This document shows positions 15,939 through 23,726 of a stretch of DNA of 34,753 nucleotides, piece after piece. This stretch comes from Desulfurococcales archaeon. Lineage in GTDB: Archaea > Thermoproteota > Thermoprotei_A > Sulfolobales > WANQ01. The first letter of the stretch is position 1. Every line of letters begins with the position of its first letter. Both the position numbers and the translations under genes were made by a program. The stretch covers positions 1 through 34,753 of the forward strand of contig JALVFK010000099.1 in the NCBI GenBank assembly GCA_027030065.1, written 5' to 3'. Under the pieces are notes generated by a model. It was not told the DNA's origin. It saw only the letters and a program-made list of their open reading frames with translations, and did no database searches.

Positions 15939-17156
15939 TTAGCGGGCTGAGAATTCCTCTATGGCCTGTTTTATTCTCCTTGCACCCTCTCTTATGTCAT
16001 CAAAGCTTGTTGCAAAGCTAAATCGAATAAACCCTTCACCAGCTGTATCAGGGAAGGCTGTTCCAGGCAGTATTACGACCCCATACTTCTCAAGTAATGT
16101 ATCGGCAAATTCCTTAGAATTCTTCATACCAGTTCTGCTTATTGCTTCAGATACATTAGGAAACATGTAGAAGGTACCCGGACTACGCCAAACGTCGAAG
16201 CCAGGTATTTCTCTTAGTAATTCGTAGAGGAGATCTCTTCTCTTCCTAAATATTTCTATCATTTCTCGAACAGGTTTCCAGTCGCCCTTTAAAGCGGCTA
16301 TGCCAGCTTTTTGTGCAAAACTCACAGCACAACTGTAAACGTTTACAGCTAAATCTATGACTCTATCTATTATCTCTTTTCTAACCGCTAAGTATCCGAG
16401 ACGCCAGCCAGTCATAGCAAAGGTTTTGGAGAACCCGTTAACATATACCACATAGTCTCTCCAATCACTAAAAGATAAGACGCTCTTAAATTCTCCATCA
16501 TATACGAAGTTATCGTATATTTCGTCTGCTATTATCACGATGTTCTTTCGTCTCGCGAGTTCTAATAGTTCGTCAACTTGTTTGGGCGTAAAGACAGCGC
16601 CCGTAGGATTGTGTGGATTGTTTAGTACTAGTACCTTGGTCTTACTAGATATCTTATCCTCTATGAGCTCTAAGTCTAGGCTAAACCCTTTAGAACCGCC
16701 TTCCCATTTAAGTGGTACATATACTGGTTTACCATGAAACAACTTTACTACTTGGGCATATGCCGGGTAGCTTGGCTCCGGTATAATTACTTCTACTCCC
16801 TCCTTTACATAAAGCGCTAGTGCTAGTAAAATAGCCGTTTTTGCTCCAGTAGTAACAACTATTTCGTCTGGCGAGAGTTCGGCACCATATTGGTCATTGA
16901 GGTAGTCTGCTATAGCCTGCCTTAACTCAAAAATACCTGCTGTTTCGGTATAACCTGTAAATCCTTCATCAAGAGCTTTCTTTGCAGCTTCTCTGATATG
17001 CTTTGGTGTCGGAAAGTCGGGTTGACCTATACCAAAGCTAACTATCTTCATACCCTTTCTAGCAAGTTCTTTTGCTCTTGCTAGATAAGCGAAAGCACCT
17101 TCACCACTTATATCGTAGAGATGTTTTGAGACTTGTAAAGTAGGTTTCGAAGACAA
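15939..17156 (-). CDS. PLP-dependent aminotransferase, class I (aspartate aminotransferase-like)
   Basis: A 405-residue fold-type I aminotransferase. Visible motifs are VSFGIGQPDFPTP (substrate loop), the PLP phosphate site VTTGAKTAILLALALY, LNNPHNPTGAVF, IIADEIYDNFVYDG (Asp/Tyr pyridine contacts) and NGFSKTFAMTGWRLGYLAVR, where the Lys binds PLP. The carboxylate-binding Arg is in FIRFSFATS. It probably moves amino groups between aspartate or other amino acids and 2-oxoglutarate; exact specificity cannot be read. TTG start at 17154-17156, giving MSSKPTLQVSKHLYDISGEG. It stands as a single gene. Confidence 0.92.
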   Translation of the reverse strand: MSSKPTLQVSKHLYDISGEGAFAYLARAKELARKGMKIVSFGIGQPDFPTPKHIREAAKKALDEGFTGYTETAGIFELRQAIADYLNDQYGAELSPDEIVVTTGAKTAILLALALYVKEGVEVIIPEPSYPAYAQVVKLFHGKPVYVPLKWEGGSKGFSLDLELIEDKISSKTKVLVLNNPHNPTGAVFTPKQVDELLELARRKNIVIIADEIYDNFVYDGEFKSVLSFSDWRDYVVYVNGFSKTFAMTGWRLGYLAVRKEIIDRVIDLAVNVYSCAVSFAQKAGIAALKGDWKPVREMIEIFRKRRDLLYELLREIPGFDVWRSPGTFYMFPNVSEAISRTGMKNSKEFADTLLEKYGVVILPGTAFPDTAGEGFIRFSFATSFDDIREGARRIKQAIEEFSAR

Positions 17157-17330
17157 TAGGCTTTGTCACCGGGAAAACTATTCAGCATACACTTAAATCT
17201 ATTTTACGGTCTATAGATAATGTGATCTTTACTTAGGTAAAATATATTGAATACCTAATACTTAATAAATGTGACGTAAGTACTATACCAATGAACCAAA
17301 CTAAGTGACTCTCAAAGAGAGGCATAGAAA

Positions 17331-17996
17331 ATGAAGAAGCAGAGAGTTCTTCTTAGGGTAAAAGAGTTTGAACCCGTAGAGAAGAAATTCGATGATACGA
17401 GCATCCTACTCTTAAGGCCCGTGAGAGAAGACTGGCTAGAAGAAGTAGTTGAAATAAAAGAAGGAGAAGACGTACACGATAAGCTACACGAACTATTAGA
17501 CCGGAAGTTAAATGAATTTATTCAAGGAAGAAAAGATGTATTCACCGAAATAGAAGCCAGTATGCCGGGCTTAACAGTAAAAGTAGGTGGTGGAGATTAT
17601 ACGGGGAGAATCATAGCTCTTAGTCCACGACCCTCAAAACTATTGAGAATAGGCATCATAGAGGAAAACCAGATGCAATCAAATAAGAACCAGGTTGAAG
17701 GGGGCGCGAGTTCCAATGTTTCTCAAGCATTTAAATTACCTATAGATAAAGCAAAATGGTATGACGTTGACGAGGACCTCTACTTATTTGAGGGATTCGT
17801 ACTATCAAAAAAGCAGTGGAAAGCTATAGTATTCGTAACAGAACACGGTGAGCGGGTACTATTACCAGGCGATTTTGAAACCAAAACAATAGTCTTAGAG
17901 ACAGCTGGGAAAAAGACATCTAGAGCTAAGAAGAAGGCCAAGAGGAAGAAGAGGAAAACTAAAAAGAAACGTAAGAAGAAGAAAGGGAAAGGGTGA
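17331..17996 (+). CDS. Hypothetical protein with extreme Lys/Arg tail
   Basis: A 221-residue protein. Residues 1-115 form a beta-alpha domain (RVLLRVKEFEPVEKKFDDTS, IEASMPGLTVKVGGGDYTGR). A polar linker (about 120-145) leads to a second small domain (KWYDVDEDLYLFEGFVLSKK, then GERVLLPGDFETKTIVLE). The last 29 residues, from GKKTSRAKKKAKRKKRKTKK to the end, are almost all Lys and Arg. Such tails bind nucleic acid or ribosomes non-specifically. No family is recognised. The gene has its own promoter region in the preceding 170-base gap and is followed by a possible C/D sRNA. Confidence 0.8.
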   Translation: MKKQRVLLRVKEFEPVEKKFDDTSILLLRPVREDWLEEVVEIKEGEDVHDKLHELLDRKLNEFIQGRKDVFTEIEASMPGLTVKVGGGDYTGRIIALSPRPSKLLRIGIIEENQMQSNKNQVEGGASSNVSQAFKLPIDKAKWYDVDEDLYLFEGFVLSKKQWKAIVFVTEHGERVLLPGDFETKTIVLETAGKKTSRAKKKAKRKKRKTKKKRKKKKGKG

Positions 17997-18052
17997 GGAG
18001 AAACCCCGTCTAGGACTAAAAAGATGACCGGGCACCAGTAACCGATTAGGCG

Positions 18053-18112
18053 ATGATGTACGCGCCGGAATCTAACAGAAAACAATTAAGGTGAAGAATG
18101 GCCAGGGGCTGA
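18053..18112 (+). ncRNA. Possible C/D box guide sRNA (weak)
   Basis: Boxes in order: C-like ATGATGT (18053-18059), a 12-base guide, D'-like CTAA (18072-18075), C'-like GTGAAGA (18091-18097), an 11-base guide ATGGCCAGGGG and a perfect D box CTGA (18109-18112). GGC before C and GCC after D could close a short terminal stem. The D'-C' spacer (15) is longer than usual in archaea, and neither guide has a target I can name. Confidence 0.35.
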
Positions 18113-18119
18113 GCCCTTT

Positions 18120-18776
18120 ATGAAAACCCTCCTAACTGCCTCACGAAATTATAGTATATTATTTCGGGGTAGGCGGAAACTAAAGAGACTATTAGAGGAG
18201 AACGGAGTTGAAATATACGCGTACGATTCATGTTCTCTAATAGATGTAGACTTTAAGGATGCGTTCTTCTACATAAACTCTACTTCACAATTAGATGAAG
18301 ATACGAGAAGATGTATTAGACGAGGCCTAAGGAGGGGTAGTCAAGTAATATTAGAAGTTATTCCTCGCTCGCGTACAGATATAATTCTATTAAACAAGCT
18401 CTTATCATCTTACGGTATAGAGTATACTTGGCTTAAAATATATGATTCAGTAAACAATAACGGTATTCCACTAAACCCGCTAATGGATGCATACTTTCCA
18501 GAATATAGGATAGAGAATATAGTAGTAGAACACGCTTTCCATATTAGAGCGTTTAGTGCATATCATCTTATTAGAGGAAAGAGTACAGCAATAGCGATCG
18601 ATCCAATTACGCAAGAAGCTCTTCCCGTCCCCTCTGGAGAGAATATTTGTGCTGGAGCAATAACATTTAGTAATGGAAATCCTATACTCTACGTCTTTTC
18701 GGGCTACGTGTTTAGTGATACGGCTTTAGAGAATGAAGCTAATTTAAGACTGTTTTTTGAATCCATGTTAAAATAG
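18120..18776 (+). CDS. Hypothetical protein, possible DUF4350/GIFT-like fold
   Basis: A 218-residue soluble protein. An N-terminal Rossmann-like pattern is visible: KLKRLLEENGVEIYAYDSCS, then AFFYINSTSQLDEDTRRCIR and GSQVILEVIPRSRTD, resembling 'ask whether a value is set, open brackets' class I glutamine-amidotransferase-like domains (DUF4350/GIFT) that have lost the catalytic Cys. The C-terminal part (GAITFSNGNPILYVFSGYVF, then ENEANLRLFFESML) also fits such a domain, ending with a late helix. The link is an impression from layout only. ATG at 18120 follows the possible sRNA directly. Confidence 0.7.
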   Translation: MKTLLTASRNYSILFRGRRKLKRLLEENGVEIYAYDSCSLIDVDFKDAFFYINSTSQLDEDTRRCIRRGLRRGSQVILEVIPRSRTDIILLNKLLSSYGIEYTWLKIYDSVNNNGIPLNPLMDAYFPEYRIENIVVEHAFHIRAFSAYHLIRGKSTAIAIDPITQEALPVPSGENICAGAITFSNGNPILYVFSGYVFSDTALENEANLRLFFESMLK

Positions 18777-18980
18777 TTGATTTGATCTCGAAATCAATAT
18801 GCTTTATTTATAAACTTTATTCCTCGTACTACCAGTTTGCCTCAATTAGAGTAATTGTATCCTATGCGGAGCTAGTCAATTAGTTATTAGACAATTACTT
18901 GTAGACTCTCGGAAGTTATTGCGGCGCTCCTCTTAAAAACTATGCATTAAGGATAACTTCTCTATCGGTGCAGGACAAAC

Positions 18981-19634
18981 ATGAGTAAACTCTCATCCTT
19001 CAACAAAATCTGGGCTGGTGAACAAAAACAGAGCTTCATGGACTCACTTAAAGAAGCGCTTCGCGGAAAGGAGCCTATAAGATACAGAATCGCAGTCGCA
19101 TTATACAAGCTTAAGTCAACAATAAACAGGCTAGAAGTATTCTTAAACAAACTTGAAGCACGAGACAAAATGCTCTTCGAGAGAGTAGTTGAAGCACACA
19201 TAGCAAAAGACAAAGCAAGAGCAGCAATGTATGCAACAGAAGTTGCAGAAATAAGAAAAATGGTAAAGACTATACTCTCAACACAGATAGCACTCGAACA
19301 AGTAGCCATAAGACTAGAGACAATACAAGTATTCGGAGACGTAGCGGGTGCAGTCATACCAGTCGTAGGAGTTGTACGCCAGCTCAGAAACGTCATAAAA
19401 GGCATAATGCCAGAATTAGGCTTAGAGCTTGCAGAGGTAGAAGAACTCCTCAACGGGCTAGTAATAGAGGCTGGAGAATTCACTGGATCACCAGCTGGCC
19501 ACGGAGTAGTTACTGGTGAAGCAAAGCGTATACTAGAAGAGGCAGCTATAGTAGCTGAGCAGAGAATGAAGGAGAAGTTCCCCGACCTACCAGTATTTGC
19601 TAAGGCAGGTGAAGCTGAGGGAACAAAGAGTTAA
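18981..19634 (+). CDS. ESCRT-III-like CdvB paralogue (Snf7 family)
   Basis: A 217-residue helical protein of the archaeal ESCRT-III/CdvB family. After a short N-terminal stretch comes the long helical hairpin (IAVALYKLKSTINRLEVFLN, AKDKARAAMYATEVAEIRKM, ALEQVAIRLETIQVFGDVAG), then a Pro/Gly hinge and the conserved tail EAKRILEEAAIVAEQRMKEK with FPDLP. It lacks the winged-helix CdvA-binding tail of CdvB proper, so it belongs with the CdvB1/B2/B3 paralogues that form constricting filaments in cell division or vesicle budding. CdvA and the CdvC ATPase are not nearby. A CTTAAAAAC promoter box at 18932-18940 lies 40 bases before the ATG. Confidence 0.92.
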   Translation: MSKLSSFNKIWAGEQKQSFMDSLKEALRGKEPIRYRIAVALYKLKSTINRLEVFLNKLEARDKMLFERVVEAHIAKDKARAAMYATEVAEIRKMVKTILSTQIALEQVAIRLETIQVFGDVAGAVIPVVGVVRQLRNVIKGIMPELGLELAEVEELLNGLVIEAGEFTGSPAGHGVVTGEAKRILEEAAIVAEQRMKEKFPDLPVFAKAGEAEGTKS

Positions 19635-19645
19635 AACAACGTATT

Positions 19646-20188
19646 TTAACATACTATACGTTTAGACTTCAAACAGTTTTCTAGTCCTCGTCTAGCGTTT
19701 TTTATTTCGCGTTCAATGCCTCTAAGAGTGTATAATATGTGGTCTAAGTTTCTACGTGCCTCTTCGACATCTCTAAAGGATACTTCTACTTTCACAGTCT
19801 TATACTTTAATATATAACCAGTACCTTTGACGGTGAATTCAAGATTGCCATCTTCCTTAAAGACTACAATATCACCATTATACGATACTGATGCCGCAAT
19901 AGGTTTCAACCTTGTAACAATAACTTCATTCTCTGTTTTTGTACTCCACCAATTAGTGCAAATATTACAAGTTTCCCAGTTCTCCCTCTTATAACATGAT
20001 GCGCTAGCCTTAACTGAACATTCAGCTAGCTCGAAAATCCTTGAAAGCTCTCCGACTAGCTCGTTTAACCTAAAATATGTATTGTATACTTTCTGCCATA
20101 CTACACCCGTAGCTGTTGCAAGTTCTCTTGGTATACTTCTCTCCCTAATGTTATTCAAGAATATTTTTGCCTCACTAAAATCCGCCAT
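19646..20188 (-). CDS. Hypothetical protein, 180 residues, Cys-containing
   Basis: A soluble protein with helical ends (FSEAKIFLNNIRERSIPREL at the start, EEARRNLDHILYTLRGIERE near the end) and a central beta segment (IAASVSYNGDIVVFKEDGNL, then EFTVKGTGYILKYKTVKVEV). Cysteines occur in AECSVKASASC and WETCNICTNWW, with one CxxC; they could bind metal or form disulfides. The family is not recognised. It is convergent with the CdvB paralogue (12-base gap) and lies upstream of no obvious operon partner; the next minus-strand gene is 57 bases away. Confidence 0.7.
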   Translation of the reverse strand: MADFSEAKIFLNNIRERSIPRELATATGVVWQKVYNTYFRLNELVGELSRIFELAECSVKASASCYKRENWETCNICTNWWSTKTENEVIVTRLKPIAASVSYNGDIVVFKEDGNLEFTVKGTGYILKYKTVKVEVSFRDVEEARRNLDHILYTLRGIEREIKNARRGLENCLKSKRIVC

Positions 20189-20245
20189 GATTATTACCTA
20201 GCACACCTATGCATTAGAAGAATATATCCCTTACTCTAATCCAAA

Positions 20246-20545
20246 TCACCGAATACCTAAAATTTCCTTAACTCTCTCAACACCATATTTTGCTAAGCAA
20301 TCCTTACAAACACGTATAACTGGTGTTATCTGTACTAGACAATCACTACAACCAAGCCTACCACAAATGGGGCAATAACCTATTGATAGATTCCTTCCAC
20401 AAATCTCACATAAAGCCATTTCACATACACTACATATACCCTTCTTTTTATTAAAATGAAGTGGACATACTAATCTTCCACAAAGCCTACATCTATAAAG
20501 AGCTTCACGTTCTCCACAGATCTCACATTTAACCATATATTTCAC
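20246..20545 (-). CDS. Small multi-zinc-knuckle protein
   Basis: A 99-residue protein built from cysteine pairs: CEICGE (8-11), CRLCGRLVCPLHF, CSVCEMALCEICG, CPICGRLGCSDCL and CKDC. The alternation of CxxC pairs with one His resembles HIT/B-box-type treble-clef knuckles and could bind four or more zinc ions. No catalytic part. Such proteins usually act as adaptors in protein or RNA contacts. The frame starts with GTG at 20543-20545 or ATG at 20534-20536, three codons later; the first is kept. The stretch downstream carries a possible C/D sRNA on the other strand. Confidence 0.8.
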   Translation of the reverse strand: MKYMVKCEICGEREALYRCRLCGRLVCPLHFNKKKGICSVCEMALCEICGRNLSIGYCPICGRLGCSDCLVQITPVIRVCKDCLAKYGVERVKEILGIR

Positions 20546-20585
20546 GTCAATAGAACTTTAATACTGTAAAAACAATAATAATCTA

Positions 20586-20638
20586 ACGATGAAATCACAT
20601 GCAGGCACTGAACGGTGATGATGCTCGGGCAATTTTGA
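20586..20638 (+). ncRNA. Candidate C/D box guide sRNA
   Basis: C-like ACGATGA (20586-20592), a 15-base guide, a perfect D' CTGA (20608-20611), a 3-base spacer, a perfect C' GTGATGA (20615-20621), a 13-base guide and a D-like TTGA (20635-20638). The compact D'-C' core is the strongest mark of archaeal C/D sRNAs. CTA before and TAG after could close the end. It lies in a gap between two minus-strand genes. I cannot name the rRNA or tRNA targets. Confidence 0.5.
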
Positions 20639-20639
20639 A

Positions 20640-20957
20640 CTAGCCGCCGATAACACCTAGTGTGTCCCTTATCACTCCTCTTCTCACAAGACTCTCATAG
20701 GTATGCCATATTCTCTTTACTGTTACATGTCTAGTGTCGAATCCTTGATCCTCTAAGATCTTTAACACGAGATCTGGGAACTCATCTGGATGGATTCCTC
20801 GAGCCATTTTCGCTGCCTCAATTACAGCTTCTACTATGTCGCGACTGCTAGGATACGGTGTCTTCTTTTTCATTCTCTGCTTGCGTTCCTCCTCTAGCAC
20901 CTCTTCTAATACATCTTCTGGGATATAATCTAAGTCTATCTTCTTCCCGTTATCCAA
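20640..20957 (-). CDS. Conserved-looking hypothetical protein, helical, 105 residues
   Basis: An acidic N-terminal helix (IPEDVLEEVLEEERKQRMKK) is followed by a helical domain: PSSRDIVEAVIEAAKMARGI, HPDEFPDLVLKILEDQGFD, TRHVTVKRIWHTYESLVRRG. The last two helices with the turn between them (LKILEDQGFDTRHVTVKRIW) look like a winged or helix-turn-helix unit, so nucleic-acid binding is plausible but unproven. The TTG start is at 20955-20957; no ATG fits. Family not recognised. The stop touches the D box of the candidate sRNA on the opposite strand. Confidence 0.7.
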   Translation of the reverse strand: MDNGKKIDLDYIPEDVLEEVLEEERKQRMKKKTPYPSSRDIVEAVIEAAKMARGIHPDEFPDLVLKILEDQGFDTRHVTVKRIWHTYESLVRRGVIRDTLGVIGG

Positions 20958-20989
20958 TGTTTCAGCCTCTGTAACTTATACTATATACT

Positions 20990-22015
20990 TTATTTTCCAC
21001 TATTATAAATCATTGGTATATTAATATTGTATTTGTATGGTAATAAGAGACAAGTATCAGTCTTCCTTACGAAGAAGAATAGAGTAAATGTTACTGGATC
21101 TTGTCTACCACCGCTAAATATATATTGTCTACAAATATCTTGGCGTAAGTAGACATAGCTTAGATTACTAAAGGTATCAAAGTCTAGCAATGTTGATGGT
21201 AAAATACTTGTCTTAGTCTTTGGTTCTCCCTCACTGAGGTTGTAGAATTCTATTCTCCTTATACATACCGTTCCAGCGTGACTGACAACTTCGGGTAAAT
21301 AATATGTACCATTAATGTAGAATATCCATGATCGAGGATATGCGTTTATTCCACCAATAATATAGTTGTCTATACGTGCAATCCATATCTCGTATGTAGT
21401 ATTATATTTGTAGATTTTATTATTTGCTGATTCACTGAAACCCCACTCTCCTTTAAGCCATGTGATATGTCCCTCAAAATCGTATGAAACGGGTTCGCTT
21501 GTATTAAATGATCCTATAACGCTAAGCCAGTATGGTGCAGCAACATAATAGCCGTTTACTGTATCATAATTTGTTGTGCCATAGAAACCTATACCACCTC
21601 TAGAGAAACCCTCATATCCACCACTCACCCATTTTACAAGTGCTTTAACCAACACATAGTTAGTAGTATTTAGGCCTACGTAGCTTGTATTAATCACTAA
21701 ATGTTCTGTTCCAGTTAAATAAAGACACCCATCTCTAACATAGACTTGATTAGAGGGTATGATAACATTTCTACTATAATAGGTTTTAACAAGAAGTTTT
21801 TGTAACGAACTATTGTCCACATCGTCAAAATCTATTACTTTTATAAGCGTTGGATTTAACACCATTACGTGCGCTATCTTGTATATAAAATCTACTTCAT
21901 TGTCCTCAATATTCCATAGAATAGGCTTTAATATTAGTGAACTCGCAACAATACCGTGAAATATAAGCACTAATAATATTGTTATGATAAAAATATACTT
22001 GTAGTTCCCTAACAT
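20990..22015 (-). CDS. Exported protein of unknown function, paralogue 2
   Basis: A 341-residue protein that begins with a signal peptide or anchor (YKYIFIITILLVLIFHGIVA). It shares with the protein at 8929-9972 the blocks IPSN(Q/K)VYV.DG, RGGIGFYG (139-146), YWLSVIGSF (162-170), SYDFEGH (177-183), YKYNTTYEIWIAR and NYIIGGI (217-223), in the same order and spacing. The C-terminal 90 residues differ, with two Cys-containing segments (RQDICRQYIF, KTDTCLLLPY) that may form a disulfide. Many Asn-x-Ser/Thr sites fit an extracellular glycoprotein. ATG start at 22013-22015 with GGGAG upstream. Function unknown; an aromatic-rich beta fold with possible sugar binding is a guess. Confidence 0.85.
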   Translation of the reverse strand: MLGNYKYIFIITILLVLIFHGIVASSLILKPILWNIEDNEVDFIYKIAHVMVLNPTLIKVIDFDDVDNSSLQKLLVKTYYSRNVIIPSNQVYVRDGCLYLTGTEHLVINTSYVGLNTTNYVLVKALVKWVSGGYEGFSRGGIGFYGTTNYDTVNGYYVAAPYWLSVIGSFNTSEPVSYDFEGHITWLKGEWGFSESANNKIYKYNTTYEIWIARIDNYIIGGINAYPRSWIFYINGTYYLPEVVSHAGTVCIRRIEFYNLSEGEPKTKTSILPSTLLDFDTFSNLSYVYLRQDICRQYIFSGGRQDPVTFTLFFFVRKTDTCLLLPYKYNINIPMIYNSGK

Positions 22016-22065
22016 ACTTGTTCTCCCAAATCATCTTAAATAATCGGATGATAATAAAGTATTTT

Positions 22066-22116
22066 GGGATGATCGTGGAGACGACTCTGAAAAATGATGA
22101 AGTGGAGCGACAGTGA
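22066..22116 (+). ncRNA. Candidate C/D box guide sRNA
   Basis: C-like GGGATGA (22066-22072), a 14-base guide, a perfect D' CTGA (22087-22090), spacer AAA, a perfect C' ATGATGA (22094-22100), a 12-base guide AGTGGAGCGACA and a D-like GTGA (22113-22116). It sits in the 105-base gap between two minus-strand genes. The two guides resemble each other (TGGAGACGAC and TGGAGCGAC). The final D box is off consensus, which lowers confidence. Targets not identified. Confidence 0.45.
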
Positions 22117-22120
22117 CCCC

Positions 22121-23593
22121 TTAATCTTCAATGAGTTCTAAATTAAATACTTGATTTCCTATCTTAACACTATATGAGTCTTCGCCTGCCTCTTCTATTA
22201 TAGCTGTTATCATCTTCTCTCCGATCCTAACATTGTATTCCTTTAATGCCTTCTCTCTAAGCTCTTTGCGATACTTAAAGAATTCTAATGCTTCTTCTGG
22301 GAATAAGGCGTATGTTAGATAGTCTTCTTCTTTTTCTACTAGGTCTCTCGGTAATTCTTTCTTTATCTTTTCATACATTGGTTCTAATAGGTCTGCAGGT
22401 CTAACATCGATAGGCTTCTCGTCTCCTAATACTTTTTTCACAAGCCATTCTTTTATCGGTGCTGGTGGTCTACCATATAGTCCTTTTACGTAGTCTTTTA
22501 CCTCCTTAATTATTATTTTATACCGTTCACCCAAGACAACATTCATTACGGCTTGTGTTCCAACAATTTGGGAAAGCGGAGTAACTAGTGGAGGCCATCC
22601 AAGGTCCTCTCTTACTCTAGGGACTTCTTCGAGGACTTGTTCTAACTTGTCTAGAGCTTTGTATTGCTCTAGTTGCGATATCAAGTTGCTTAGCATTCCT
22701 CCTGGTATCTGGTGTATTATAACTCTTGCGTCGACTACTGGACCCTTGTAGATATAATCGTATTTTCTATACTTTTTACGAACCTCCCAGAAGTATTCTG
22801 CTATTTTTAACACTATATTAATATCAACTCCTGGATCCATGCCTTTTTTCTTCAAAATATACGCTATAGTCTCTGCGGGTGGATGACTTGTAGCCATGCT
22901 CATAGTTGAAACAGCTACATCTAAGAGATCAGCACCAGCTTCAGCAGATTTTATTAGGGTTATAGGGCCGAAACCAGCTGTTGCGTGGCTGTGAACGTTT
23001 ACTGGTAGCCCCACCTCCTTCTTTATCATTTTCACTAACTCATAGGCCGTATAGGGTTCAAGGATCCCAGCCATATCTTTAATCGTTATAGTATCAGCAT
23101 CTAAGGCTTTTGCCTCCTCTGCTAGTTTCCTATAGTATTCTAGAGTATGTACTGGGCTTATAGTATACACTATACATATTTGTACTTCGGCTCCAACCTG
23201 CTTTGCTGTTTTAACACTTGTTATAAGGTTCCTATAATCATTTAATGCATCGAAGATTCTGAAAATATCTATGCCGTTTTCATATGCTTTCTCAACGAAT
23301 TTTTCAACGATGTCATCGGGGTAGTGGTGGTAACCTACGAGATTTTGTCCTCGAAGAAGCATCATTAGTTTGGGGCGCCTTATATTTGCTCTTATGATCC
23401 TTAGTCTCTCCCAAGGGTCTTCCTTCAAATACCTTAGGGGAGCATCAAAGGTTGCTCCACCCCACATTTCTAGGGCATAGAATCCAGCCTTATCAAAGAG
23501 TTCGAGAACCGGGATCATGTCTTCTGTTTTTAAACGTGTTGCGAGAAGGCTTTGGTGAGCGTCACGTAAGGTGAGATCGTTTAATTTTACCAT
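22121..23593 (-). CDS. Biotin-dependent carboxyltransferase subunit (PycB / OadA type), no biotin domain
   Basis: A 490-residue HMGL-like TIM-barrel enzyme: NDLTLRDAHQSLLATRLKTE (metal and biotin site), LEMWGGATFDAPLRYLKEDP, LLRGQNLVGYHHYPDD, the catalytic-Lys region ITIKDMAGIL and the metal-binding VNVHSHATAGFGPI. The C-terminal PYC/OADA domain ends at FNLELIED, and the biotin-carrier domain (with its AMKM motif) that ends many family members is missing. The carrier must be a separate gene, not in this window. Role: pyruvate carboxylase subunit B (oxaloacetate for anabolism) or decarboxylase alpha subunit; the sequence alone does not decide. Start ATG 23591-23593. Confidence 0.9.
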   Translation of the reverse strand: MVKLNDLTLRDAHQSLLATRLKTEDMIPVLELFDKAGFYALEMWGGATFDAPLRYLKEDPWERLRIIRANIRRPKLMMLLRGQNLVGYHHYPDDIVEKFVEKAYENGIDIFRIFDALNDYRNLITSVKTAKQVGAEVQICIVYTISPVHTLEYYRKLAEEAKALDADTITIKDMAGILEPYTAYELVKMIKKEVGLPVNVHSHATAGFGPITLIKSAEAGADLLDVAVSTMSMATSHPPAETIAYILKKKGMDPGVDINIVLKIAEYFWEVRKKYRKYDYIYKGPVVDARVIIHQIPGGMLSNLISQLEQYKALDKLEQVLEEVPRVREDLGWPPLVTPLSQIVGTQAVMNVVLGERYKIIIKEVKDYVKGLYGRPPAPIKEWLVKKVLGDEKPIDVRPADLLEPMYEKIKKELPRDLVEKEEDYLTYALFPEEALEFFKYRKELREKALKEYNVRIGEKMITAIIEEAGEDSYSVKIGNQVFNLELIED

Positions 23594-23726
23594 ATTTTAT
23601 CACCTTTTTTGAAATTTAACATGTTGAATTCTTAGCTTATGCTAACAATAGGTGTTCAAAGTTATTATTCTTTACTTTTGTTTAAAGAATTAGACGTAAT
23701 AGAAAGAGGGTTTACAGTTAATAAAA

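Noticed and set aside
18962-19483. 173-codon open frame on the minus strand
   Set aside because: It lies wholly opposite the CdvB paralogue, whose identity is clear.
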